From Lentimicrobium sp. (lineage in GTDB: Bacteria > Bacteroidota > Bacteroidia > Bacteroidales > Lentimicrobiaceae), in NCBI GenBank assembly GCA_013336205.1, contig JAAXUD010000001.1, forward strand, positions 1 to 22,805: 22,805 bases of DNA, in the 5' to 3' direction. This document shows positions 14,719 to 21,950 of this stretch, piece after piece. How positions within the stretch are numbered: position 1 is the first letter of the stretch; every line of letters starts with the position of its first letter. The notes under the pieces are model-generated. The model did not search any database and had not been told where the DNA came from. It saw only the letters and a list, made by a program, of their open reading frames with translations. Position numbers and translations under genes: made by a program.

Positions 14719-16242
14719 TTATTCCAGTTTTCCGATCAAATCCTCAACTTCATCAAGTATTTCGCACGACTTTACCAGTTCTTTCATGGCATTGTGATCG
14801 GCGTATAAAGGTCTGTCAATTTCAAGGAAATCTACATATTTTCTGATTACTTCCTTTGCTTTGGTAACTCCATTGCCAAATTTGTATTCCCTGAAATCCA
14901 GGGCCTGGGCGGCGGCCATAAATTCAATACCCAGAATTCCGTAAGCATTGTCGAGAATCTGGTTATTTTTAAGGGCTGTATTCATGCCCATAGAAACAAA
15001 GTCTTCCTGATCGGCGGCTGCCGGGATCGATTGAATACAGGCAGGTGCTGATAGAATGCGTTGTTCCACTATTTGCATATCGGCAGTGTACTGGCTGAGC
15101 ATCAGGCCGGAAAACATACCAGCCCCTTTGGTGAGGAAGGCAGGGAGTCCCACACTCAGTGCAGGGTTGTTGAGCCGGTTCATGCGGCGCTCCGACATAA
15201 CACTTACCATGGTGATTACATATCCGGCCATATCCATAGGCACAGCCACCGGGGTTCCCTGGAAGTTGGCCCCTGAAAGCTGAATGTTTAAATCCGGGAA
15301 AAAGATTGGATTATCGCCGACTCCGTTGAGTTCAATTTCTACCTGCGATTTTGCATAACCAAGCGCATCGTGGGCGGCGCCAATAACCTGCGGGGTAGAA
15401 CGCATGGAGTAGGCATCCTGAACTTTGCATTTAACGCGGTTTTCAGCAAGATCTCCTCCTTCGACCAATCGCCTGATGGCATTGGCACTGCGCACAGCCC
15501 CTTTAAAGCCGCGCACTTCATGCAACAAAGAATTGTAGGGTTTCATATTGGCTTTGAGTGCTTCAAGCGACATGGCAGCCGCAATTTCAGCCTGCTTCAG
15601 CCAATTGTTGGCATCGTATAGGAAAATGGCACTCATGGCCGTCAGCACATTGCTTCCATTAATGGTTGCCAGGCCATCGCGTGCTTTCAGACCGGGGATC
15701 GGAATGCCGGCTTTATCCATCGCATCTTTGCCATCCAGCAATTTCCCTTTGTAATAGGCTTTTCCTTCACCCATCATCAACAGGGCTATCTGTGACATAG
15801 GGGCCAGGTCGCCGCTGGCACCGACCGAGCCTTTCTGGCAAACATAAGGTGTAACGCCTTTGTTCAGCATTTCAACCAATGTCATGGTTATTTCAGGGCG
15901 TACACCCGAATTTCCATGTGCGTGCACGTTTATTCTTCCGAGCATGGCGCCCCGCACATGCTCAAGTGGCATAGGGTCGCCAATGCCTGCTGCATGATTG
16001 TATATAAGGTATTTCTGAAAATCCTTTACCTGGTCATCGTTCAGTACAACTTCTGAAAACTCGCCAATCCCGGTATTCACACCATACATTATCTCCCCTG
16101 CTTCAATTTTATTTTCAAGCATGGCACGGCAGACTTTAATGCGGTCCATGGCTTCAGGGTGCAAGTCAACTTCTTTGCCATAGCGGGCGACTTCAACCAC
16201 ATCTTCTATGGTCAATCCGCTACCTTTAATAATGTATGTCAT
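14719..16242 (-). CDS. hutH: Histidine ammonia-lyase family enzyme, divergent clade
   Basis: This 507-residue cytoplasmic enzyme belongs to the MIO-dependent aromatic amino-acid ammonia-lyases. The Ala-Ser-Gly triad that makes the MIO cofactor is at 142-144 (GSVGASGDLAP), with the catalytic tyrosine at Y53 (YGVNTGIG). Q412-E413-D414 matches the QED typical of histidine lyases, where phenylalanine and tyrosine lyases usually have NQD. The substrate-selecting pair is N82-H83 (LIYNHAAG) instead of the usual Ser-His. Deamination of histidine to urocanate is the likeliest reaction, but the specificity is less certain than for the neighbouring lyase. A longer frame opens at 16281, but the ATG at 16242 is preferred because GGAGGT stands four bases before it. 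The two lyases are adjacent on the same strand but clearly divergent. No hutU, hutI or ftcD is in the window. Confidence 0.85.
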   Translation of the reverse strand: MTYIIKGSGLTIEDVVEVARYGKEVDLHPEAMDRIKVCRAMLENKIEAGEIMYGVNTGIGEFSEVVLNDDQVKDFQKYLIYNHAAGIGDPMPLEHVRGAMLGRINVHAHGNSGVRPEITMTLVEMLNKGVTPYVCQKGSVGASGDLAPMSQIALLMMGEGKAYYKGKLLDGKDAMDKAGIPIPGLKARDGLATINGSNVLTAMSAIFLYDANNWLKQAEIAAAMSLEALKANMKPYNSLLHEVRGFKGAVRSANAIRRLVEGGDLAENRVKCKVQDAYSMRSTPQVIGAAHDALGYAKSQVEIELNGVGDNPIFFPDLNIQLSGANFQGTPVAVPMDMAGYVITMVSVMSERRMNRLNNPALSVGLPAFLTKGAGMFSGLMLSQYTADMQIVEQRILSAPACIQSIPAAADQEDFVSMGMNTALKNNQILDNAYGILGIEFMAAAQALDFREYKFGNGVTKAKEVIRKYVDFLEIDRPLYADHNAMKELVKSCEILDEVEDLIGKLE

Positions 16243-16245
16243 AAT

Positions 16246-16251
16246 ACCTCC
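16246..16251 (-). promoter_or_regulatory. Strong ribosome-binding site deciding the lyase start
   Basis: GGAGGT on the minus strand lies three to four bases before the ATG at 16242. Shine-Dalgarno sequences of this strength are uncommon before genes in this phylum. It makes 16242 a better start than the in-frame ATG 39 bases upstream. Confidence 0.65.
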
Positions 16252-16333
16252 GGGTGTTTGGTTTTTTAATAACAGCCCCAAAGGAATGCAAAAGGATGGA
16301 ATTCACAAAAAAAATCGAAAGGTTTTTTATTCG

Positions 16334-16369
16334 TAAAGCAGGGACACGAAGCTTCGTGTCCCTGCTTTA
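16334..16369. repeat. Perfect 36-bp palindrome between the two ammonia-lyase genes
   Basis: TAAAGCAGGGACACGAAG and its exact reverse complement meet with no spacer, giving a perfect palindrome of 18 + 18 bases. The core GGGACACGA/TCGTGTCCC is shared with the palindromes at 16385-16404 and 1601-1654. No T run follows on the minus strand, so a terminator role is uncertain. It reads as a REP-like dispersed repeat. Confidence 0.8.
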
Positions 16370-16384
16370 TAAAAATCACTGTAA

Positions 16385-16404
16385 GGACACGAAGTGTCGT
16401 GTCC
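16385..16404. repeat. Second palindrome of the GGACACGA family
   Basis: GGACACGA (16385-16392) and TCGTGTCC (16397-16404) are perfect inverted repeats around AGTG. It lies three bases after the stop codon of the second ammonia-lyase gene and 15 bases from the larger palindrome, so the two form a paired unit like a bacterial interspersed mosaic element. Confidence 0.75.
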
Positions 16405-16407
16405 AAT

Positions 16408-17907
16408 TTAAACGGGGAAATCGAACCTTACCTGCTGAATAAACTCAATCGTTTTCTGGACTTCGGTGTACATTACCTTGTCATTGGTAATAAAAGGAAC
16501 TGCACCGCGGTATTCAGAAATAAAAGCATTCAGAAACGGAGAAGTATCTGCAGCTTCCCTGAAATCGAGGGCCTGTGCACCGGCAAACAATTCTATGGCC
16601 AGTAATCTTTCAAGATTATTGACAACCCTGACAGTTTTCGTTGCGGCATTTGCTCCCATACTTACATGATCTTCCTGTTCATTAGAGGAGGTAATGGAAT
16701 CTACGGAGCATGGAGTTGCCAGCTGTTTGTTCTGGCTTACAATGCTGGCTGCGGTGTATTGTGGAATCATAAATCCGGAGTTGAGGCCTGGCTTTGCCAC
16801 CAGAAATTCGGGCAGCCCGCGTTGTCCGGCAATTAATCTGTAAACTCTTCTTTCAGAGATATTTCCCAGTTCAGCCAGTGCAATAGCCAGAAAGTCAAGT
16901 ACAAAAGCCAGGGGTTCCCCATGGAAATTTCCTCCTGACAATACAAGGTCTTCGTCAGGGAAAATGGTGGGATTATCGGTAACTGAATTGATTTCAGTCA
17001 TAATTACTGAAGTTGCATAGCGGATGGTGTCCTTCACAGCGCCGTGTACCTGAGGGACGCATCTGAAGGAGTAAGGATCCTGAATTTTTTTTCCTTCTTT
17101 TTTAATTAATTTACTGCCATTTAAGATATTACGCATGTTTCTTGCAGTTTCAATCTGTCCGGCATGTGGTCTGATGGTGTGCAATTGCTCAAGAAAAGGA
17201 TCAATACGGCCATTGTAAGCTTCGAGTGAAATGCAGGCTGTTATATCGGCGAGTTTTTCTAATTTACTGGTTTTAAGAAGGATGTAAACAGAATGAGCAC
17301 TCATAAATTGTGTTCCATTGAGTAATGCCAGGCCTTCTTTTGATTGCAACGAGATGGGTTCCCACCCAAATTGTTTCAGAATTTTCTTTGCAGGATAAAT
17401 CTTCCCCTGGTACCGGATTTCACCCATTCCGATCAGCGGCAGGCTCAGGTGGGCCAGTGGTGCAAGGTCGCCCGAAGCCCCCAGTGAGCCTTGTTCATAA
17501 ACAACCGGTAATGCTTCGTTATTGAATAAGTCGAGAAGCCTCTCGACTGTTTTTACCTGAACACCAGAATTACCTGATGACAGCGCGTGCGCCTTTAAAA
17601 GCAGCATTAGTTTTACGATCTGTCCATCAACTTCAGCCCCGGTTCCGCAGGCGTGCGACATCACAAGGTTCTCCTGAAGACTCTTCAGATCTTTTGGTGA
17701 GATCTGAATATTGCACAATGAACCGAAACCTGTGGTAATTCCATAGATTGGTTCGCTGTGGTTTTTTAATTTATTATCGAGATAATCGCGGCAATGCTGA
17801 ATTTTAACTTTTGATTCTTCCGAAAGGATCAGCCTGGAATTGTTGGTAAGAATCTGTTCAATTGTTTCGAAATCCAGGGGTTGTGAGCTTATTGAAAAAG
17901 TATTCAT
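16408..17907 (-). CDS. hutH: Histidine ammonia-lyase
   Basis: This 499-residue enzyme deaminates L-histidine to trans-urocanate, the first step of histidine degradation to glutamate, in the cytoplasm. The MIO triad Ala-Ser-Gly is at 144-146 (GSLGASGDLAP) and the catalytic tyrosine is Y55 (YGITTGFG). The specificity pair is S84-H85 (VMSHACG), the classic histidine-lyase signature. Q411-E412-D413 (NEQEDHVSMG) carries the glutamate used by histidine lyases. FRCVPQVHGA at 281-290 and DNPTIFPD are conserved active-site segments. Length is normal. The ATG at 17907 begins MNTFSISSQPLDFETIEQIL, a usual N-terminus. It lies 165 bases upstream of the divergent lyase, with two palindromes between them. 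The other hut genes must be elsewhere, if present. Confidence 0.92.
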   Translation of the reverse strand: MNTFSISSQPLDFETIEQILTNNSRLILSEESKVKIQHCRDYLDNKLKNHSEPIYGITTGFGSLCNIQISPKDLKSLQENLVMSHACGTGAEVDGQIVKLMLLLKAHALSSGNSGVQVKTVERLLDLFNNEALPVVYEQGSLGASGDLAPLAHLSLPLIGMGEIRYQGKIYPAKKILKQFGWEPISLQSKEGLALLNGTQFMSAHSVYILLKTSKLEKLADITACISLEAYNGRIDPFLEQLHTIRPHAGQIETARNMRNILNGSKLIKKEGKKIQDPYSFRCVPQVHGAVKDTIRYATSVIMTEINSVTDNPTIFPDEDLVLSGGNFHGEPLAFVLDFLAIALAELGNISERRVYRLIAGQRGLPEFLVAKPGLNSGFMIPQYTAASIVSQNKQLATPCSVDSITSSNEQEDHVSMGANAATKTVRVVNNLERLLAIELFAGAQALDFREAADTSPFLNAFISEYRGAVPFITNDKVMYTEVQKTIEFIQQVRFDFPV

Positions 17908-18376
17908 AGTAAATGAGTTGTTTTGTTAATGAGGTAATTAGCAAATTGGCAAATTTGTGGATTAGCAGATTGCAATAGTCCGGTAATCTAAAGAATCACG
18001 CAATGACGCAATGAATTGATCCTGAATGATTTCTAATTTCAAAATGCATTTGAATAATGCCTTGCTAATCAATGATTTAAAAATTCTTAACGGAGTATTG
18101 AGATTGTTGAAGAAGAAATTAGAAATCTGCTTATTTCGCATTCCTTGTGGATTGCATGAAGGTATCCAAAATCTGATCGCCAGCCAACCTTTCCCAATGG
18201 TTAATGTATGAAGCAGAGAGCCACCTAAAGGAATAAAAAAGCGGTGCTGATTTTTTATATCCGACCGTTTGAAGCAGAGTAGCAGGCAATGGACCTTGAA
18301 CGGCGGTACTAAGCCGTGAGTCCGGACCTGTTGATTTTAATTTTGAACCGGAGATTCCAGTCAGCAGCTGTTGGAT
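17908..18376. other. Gene-free region between hisS and the histidine ammonia-lyase gene
   Basis: This 469-base stretch has no gene I can support with a normal start. Next to the lyase start are degenerate repeats (TTAGCAAATTGGCAAATTTG-like, about 17939-17970) and a tandem ACGCAATG pair near 17998-18012. A hairpin ACGGC/GCCGT (18300-18317), flanked by GGAC/GTCC, lies near the hisS end. GAAGCAGAG occurs twice (18210 and 18271). Most of the stretch is one long open frame on the minus strand, listed separately. The promoter of the lyase gene was not identified. Confidence 0.5.
17962..18336 (-). pseudogene. 124-codon open frame without a credible start; possible gene remnant
   Basis: On the minus strand, between TAA at 18337-18339 and TAA at 17962-17964, the frame stays open for 124 codons. 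The first ATG comes more than half way through (MRNKQISNFF). The translated text includes RTHGLVPPFKVHCLLLCFKR and GKGWLAIRFWIP; I recognise no family. Such length without a stop is unusual for AT-rich non-coding DNA, but the missing start and missing ribosome site argue against an active gene. It may be a decayed gene, part of an inserted repeat, or chance. Confidence 0.25.
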
Positions 18377-19744
18377 TCATCCTTTAATCAGGTTTAATAA
18401 CTGATCTGGCGCAGTGGTTAGCTGATCGCCTGAAATCATGTTTTTCAACAGACATTCGCCTCTTAATCTTTCACTTTCGCCAATTATAACAACATAAGGA
18501 ATCTGCTTGCTATCGGCATAGGAGAATTGTTTTTTCACTTTGGCATTTTCCGGAAAAACTTCAGTATTTATGCCGCTTCTGCGTAGTAATGATGCTAATT
18601 TCAGGCACAAGGCTTCTTCTTCACCTCCAAAGTTTATAAAAAGTACCCGGGTTGAAGAGGCTGTTTCAGCAGGAAACAGGTTTAATTCATTCATAACATC
18701 ATAGATGCGGTCGGCGCCGAATGAAATGCCAACGCCTGAAACGCCGGGAAGGCCAAAAATCCCCGTAAGGTTGTCGTAGCGGCCACCGCCACAGATGCTG
18801 CCCATGGCAACGTCTAAAGCTTTTACTTCAATAATTGCGCCTGTGTAGTAGTTTAGTCCCCGGGCCAGTGTAAGATCAAGCTCAACAGGGCTTTTGATCT
18901 CCATAATTTTAACCATCGAGAGAATTTCAGACATTTCCTGAATGCCTTTCATCCCTTCTGCCGAGCTTGCCAGCACCAGGCTGATTTGCTCAAGTTTCTC
19001 ATCATTGTTCCCCTGAAGGTTAATGATGGGTTGCAGTTTTGCAATAGCTTCAGCATCAAGCCCCCGTTCAGCCAGTTCCTCATTAACTTTTTCGGGACCG
19101 ATTTTATCCAGTTTGTCAATGGCAACGGTGATGTCAGTAATTTTATCCGCATGACCAATAACTTCGGCAATTCCGGAAAGTATTTTCCGGTTATTGAGTT
19201 TGATGACAATGCGGATACCCAGGTGTTCAAAAATCTGGTCTGTCATCAGCAGCAACTCGGCTTCATTCAAAAGCGAATCAGAACCTACCACATCGGCATC
19301 GCACTGATAAAATTCGCGGTAACGCCCTTTCTGAGGCCGGTCGGCACGCCAGACAGGCTGAAGCTGGTAGCGTTTGAAGGGGAAGGTTATTTCGTTTCGG
19401 TGCTGAACCACATACCTGGCAAATGGCACGGTAAGGTCATAGCGCAGTCCTTTTTCGGAGATTTTACCGGCAAGTTTCCCGGCATTTTCAGTTGCAAGTT
19501 CAGAAGCCGGAATGTCAGAAAGAAAGTCACCGGAATTAAGGATTCTGAATAACAGTTTGTCACCTTCCTCGCCGTATTTTCCCAGTAAGGTGGTGAGATT
19601 TTCCATAGCGGGTGTTTCTATCGGCTGGTAGCCGAATCGTTCGAAAACCTGGCGTATGGTACTGAAAATATAGTTGCGGCGGTTCATCTCAACAGGGGAG
19701 AAGTCGCGTGTTCCTTTGGGAATAGATGGTTTCTGACTGGCCAT
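18377..19744 (-). CDS. hisS: Histidine--tRNA ligase
   Basis: This 455-residue class II aminoacyl-tRNA synthetase charges tRNA-His in the cytoplasm. It has PKGTRDFSP at the N-terminus (9-17), motif 2 with [20 protein letters not shown] (128-147), and the histidine-A loop [10 protein letters not shown] (293-302). [13 protein letters not shown] follows, then motif 3, [10 protein letters not shown] (338-347). A C-terminal anticodon-binding domain starts at about 366 ([20 protein letters not shown]) and contains [17 protein letters not shown]. Length fits the Bacteroidota form. The frame extends 28 codons further upstream, but [15 protein letters not shown] matches the family N-terminus, so 19744 is preferred. 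It follows the cupin gene by 80 bases and may be part of the same transcript. Confidence 0.96.
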   Translation of the reverse strand: MASQKPSIPKGTRDFSPVEMNRRNYIFSTIRQVFERFGYQPIETPAMENLTTLLGKYGEEGDKLLFRILNSGDFLSDIPASELATENAGKLAGKISEKGLRYDLTVPFARYVVQHRNEITFPFKRYQLQPVWRADRPQKGRYREFYQCDADVVGSDSLLNEAELLLMTDQIFEHLGIRIVIKLNNRKILSGIAEVIGHADKITDITVAIDKLDKIGPEKVNEELAERGLDAEAIAKLQPIINLQGNNDEKLEQISLVLASSAEGMKGIQEMSEILSMVKIMEIKSPVELDLTLARGLNYYTGAIIEVKALDVAMGSICGGGRYDNLTGIFGLPGVSGVGISFGADRIYDVMNELNLFPAETASSTRVLFINFGGEEEALCLKLASLLRRSGINTEVFPENAKVKKQFSYADSKQIPYVVIIGESERLRGECLLKNMISGDQLTTAPDQLLNLIKG

Positions 19745-19824
19745 TGTTATTTGCTGCTGCTGTTTTTCCGCAAGCCGGTTGATGGCTGATGGCATTTGCA
19801 GAAGCGGGGCAAAATTAAGGAATT

Positions 19825-20304
19825 TCAACCAACCTTTAACCCCAGTTTTACAATCAGGGATTGAAGGTATATTTGAGCCTCTGCACTTCCTTCTTCCGGC
19901 GCCCAGGCTGCAAAATTTTTATCGTTCGCAATGTCATACGGGCCATCTTTTACTTCGTAGGCCACTGAACCGCTTTCTAAGGAAACGATGCTGTGATAGG
20001 TGCGTTCTGCAATTTCAACTCCATAATTCTCTTCCGTGGAATTGAGTACAGTGTGACCGGTTATATCGCCTCCTTCACTGAATTCTATAATGCACAGACG
20101 CCCCCGAAGTGCGAAAAAGGCTTCTCTTTTGTCAGGATTCTCGTGCTTGTGCGGCCTGATGTATGTGCCGGGTTCCATAGCATTCAGCATGCGCTGCATC
20201 AGGTCATCCGGCCCGTAATGAAAATTGTGGTTCATTCTCAGCCGTTCAGATTTTCTGGCGCCTTCTGTTACCTGTTGAAGTAACTCTTTATTTATACTGA
20301 TCAT
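19825..20304 (-). CDS. WbuC-type cupin metalloprotein
   Basis: This 159-residue protein is a single-domain cupin of the WbuC family, sometimes found in O-antigen or sugar-nucleotide loci; its reaction is not established. The conserved N-terminal block is [26 protein letters not shown] (21-42), followed by the metal-binding cupin motif [15 protein letters not shown] (47-61), with H52, H54 and E61 as ligand candidates. A second cupin motif carries H104 ([10 protein letters not shown]). Start choice: an in-frame ATG eight codons upstream exists, but the ATG at 20304 overlaps the stop of the preceding DUF3307 gene as ATGA, so translational coupling favours it. No polysaccharide genes are nearby, so a role in surface sugars is not supported by context. 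Confidence 0.85.
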   Translation of the reverse strand: MISINKELLQQVTEGARKSERLRMNHNFHYGPDDLMQRMLNAMEPGTYIRPHKHENPDKREAFFALRGRLCIIEFSEGGDITGHTVLNSTEENYGVEIAERTYHSIVSLESGSVAYEVKDGPYDIANDKNFAAWAPEEGSAEAQIYLQSLIVKLGLKVG

Positions 20305-21059
20305 AGCGAAAAGTTGCTGATTACCCATTGGGCAAGCAATCCGGTGAAGATGGCTGCCGCGAAACTAATCATGGTTCCGATCAGAATGTACTCCGCACCT
20401 TTACGGTTTCCGCTTTCGCGGATGTCGCCGAAACGCAGCACTGATTTGGCGGCAACCAGAAACCCGATGGCTGAAAACTGACCCATAAAAATAAAGGTAA
20501 TGATGAGCAGTCTTTCAAGCATCCCGATGTAGCGGCCGGCATCCGGGAGTCCTTCGCCGTTATCACTTTCTGTCTGCCATTTGCGGGTGAGCATGGCGAT
20601 GATAATTCCCATAGGCCACATAACGATCAGATAGGCAGCCAGGTATGCCCAAAATGGCAGGTTGTTGAACAACCAGCTGCAACATAGTACCGAATCACTG
20701 TAGTTCAGGTAGTAAATCGTAGCAACAACAGTAGCTGCAATGTGCAATGATTGATCGATGGTAAATACAAGTGGATTATCGGGTAAATAGGATTTGATCG
20801 TATCAATGCCGGCATGAACTGTAAAAATCAGCAAAGGAATAAGCCACAGGCTGTAATAACCCGACAAAAGCCATGAAAGCAATGCCACAATTCCTGCATT
20901 GGCATATAAATAGCCTGATCGCCAGTTGTTTGCTGAGCGGTGGATGATCCATGATTTTTTCTGAAAAATAAAATCACCTGCAAGATGAGCGATCAGCAGC
21001 CTCACAAACAGATTTATTGCTTCAGTACTTATAGCAGGTTCATTGTACATGGATGACAA
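20301..21059 (-). CDS. DUF3307 family membrane protein
   Basis: This 252-residue inner-membrane protein matches the DUF3307 family. Diagnostic stretches are LLIAHLAGDFIFQKKSWI near the N-terminus, HAGIDTIKSYL, FTIDQSLHIAATV, and GRYIGMLERLLI...FLVAAKSVLRFGDI in the second half. About seven hydrophobic segments are visible. Function is not established. Related genes are often found beside SatD-like genes, as here. ATG at 21059 is used; the next ATG, three codons later (21050), is also possible. It overlaps the cupin gene by four bases. It is separated from satD by 213 bases that hold a hexamer repeat and three palindromes, so expression with satD may be modulated there. Confidence 0.88.
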   Translation of the reverse strand: MSSMYNEPAISTEAINLFVRLLIAHLAGDFIFQKKSWIIHRSANNWRSGYLYANAGIVALLSWLLSGYYSLWLIPLLIFTVHAGIDTIKSYLPDNPLVFTIDQSLHIAATVVATIYYLNYSDSVLCCSWLFNNLPFWAYLAAYLIVMWPMGIIIAMLTRKWQTESDNGEGLPDAGRYIGMLERLLIITFIFMGQFSAIGFLVAAKSVLRFGDIRESGNRKGAEYILIGTMISFAAAIFTGLLAQWVISNFSL

Positions 21060-21095
21060 TTTGTTTTTTCAATTTATTATTTAGTCACTTAAGAA

Positions 21096-21122
21096 GGTTG
21101 AGGTTAAGGTTGAGGTTGAGGT
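21096..21122. repeat. Imperfect GGTTGA hexamer repeat
   Basis: The units GGTTGA, GGTTAA, GGTTGA, GGTTGA and a partial GGTGG follow each other directly. The array is about 37 bases upstream of the DUF3307 start codon, within its leader, and could vary in copy number. Confidence 0.7.
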
Positions 21123-21177
21123 GGCTCAACTTCTATTTGAATTATAGAAAAGAACACCAGGGCATTGTAATAAGAAA

Positions 21178-21257
21178 ATATAACCTCAAGAGGTTATATC
21201 TGTATATTATAACCCTTTGAGGTTATATATTATATTTATAACCTCAAGGGGTTATAA
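21178..21257. repeat. Cluster of three related palindromes (TATAACCTC / GAGGTTATA)
   Basis: Three inverted repeats of one family lie within 80 bases. The first is ATATAACCTC-AA-GAGGTTATAT (21178-21199, perfect 10-bp arms). The second is TATAACC/GGTTATA (21208-21227). The third is TTATAACCTC-AA-GGGGTTATAA (21236-21257, one wobble pair). They lie between the satD stop and the DUF3307 gene. They could be dispersed palindromic repeats, RNA hairpins that set relative expression of satD and DUF3307, or tandem operators. Confidence 0.75.
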
Positions 21258-21272
21258 GTTAATGTGTAATCA

Positions 21273-21950
21273 TCATTGGGGATTATTGATATCCCTGAAA
21301 GAATTCTGACACAAGTGCTGGTAGCGTAGCAACAACATTTCGATGGCCTGCCAACCCATTACCTGAAGCATTTTAGCCACTGCCGCCTGCGATATACCAA
21401 GATCATCTGCAATTTTAGCCTGTACTTCGGCATTCAGTAGTTTTGGTAAAAGCTGAGCCTGAGCATAGGTCCACCGGGTAATAATTCTGTCGCAAAGGGC
21501 AAGTTCTGTATTAAGTTCGCTGGTTGCAGCAGGGTTGGGCGTTATGATTGCCATCAGGAAGGTTTTTTTCATGTCTTCCATCAAATGGCCCGACAAGGTA
21601 AAAGCTTCGCCGGTACTTTCAGTAATATTGTCGGTAAGGTTATCAATAGAGCCGATAGCGGCCGCAAGCCGGCAGTCTACGGCTTTTGCCACAGTGCCCG
21701 GATAGGCAGCACGCAGCCCGGCTCTGATAAAAAGCATTGCTTCCAGTGCAGATTCAGGTTCGAGCACCAACTGGAAACTGTCGCCCCTGAATATGCTATG
21801 CCTGAGTAGTTTACCTTTAGGCTCCGGCATTTTGCCAAACTGGTTGAAGATATTCTTTAATACAGAGGGTAGCCTTGCCAGATCTGCTGCCGGAAGCCTG
21901 GTTGATTTTTTAATATCACCCGTAATTACTGCATAAAGGGGCTGGTTCAT
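21273..21950 (-). CDS. SatD-like protein with C-terminal helix-turn-helix
   Basis: This 225-residue cytoplasmic protein matches the SatD family, named from the secretion and acid tolerance operon of Streptococcus mutans; its biochemical role is unknown. The N-terminus has YAVITGDIKKSTRLP (6-20), and the middle has IFRGDSFQLVLE (53-64), RLAAAIGSID and ESTGEAFTLSG. These are the conserved positions of the family and are reminiscent of a cyclase-like fold. Residues 175-197 (VQAKIADDLGISQAAVAKML) form a clear helix-turn-helix, which suggests DNA binding. Its ATG shares one base with the stop of the upstream ABC-F gene (TAATG), so translation is probably coupled. The next gene downstream encodes the DUF3307 membrane protein, a common partner. 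Confidence 0.82.
   Translation of the reverse strand: MNQPLYAVITGDIKKSTRLPAADLARLPSVLKNIFNQFGKMPEPKGKLLRHSIFRGDSFQLVLEPESALEAMLFIRAGLRAAYPGTVAKAVDCRLAAAIGSIDNLTDNITESTGEAFTLSGHLMEDMKKTFLMAIITPNPAATSELNTELALCDRIITRWTYAQAQLLPKLLNAEVQAKIADDLGISQAAVAKMLQVMGWQAIEMLLLRYQHLCQNSFRDINNPQ

Noticed and set aside
14719..17907. Recent tandem duplication of hutH
   Set aside because: The two lyases differ throughout, including the specificity pair and N-terminus; they match only at family-wide motifs, so they are old paralogs or independently acquired.
18026..18211. 61-codon plus-strand ATG frame between hisS and hutH
   Set aside because: Low-complexity Leu/Lys/Asn-rich product, no ribosome site, and it overlaps a longer open frame on the other strand.
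18291..18328. tRNA or group II intron remnant near the ACGGC/GCCGT hairpin
   Set aside because: No acceptor stem, anticodon arm or T-loop consensus can be fitted, and the domain V signature of group II introns is absent.
18986..19552. 188-codon plus-strand frame opposite hisS
   Set aside because: It is fully antisense to hisS, whose motifs are unambiguous, and the translated text shows no family features.
21178..21257. CRISPR array
   Set aside because: The three repeated units are unequal palindromes with short AT-rich gaps of 8 bases, not equal repeats with unique spacers, and no cas gene is present.
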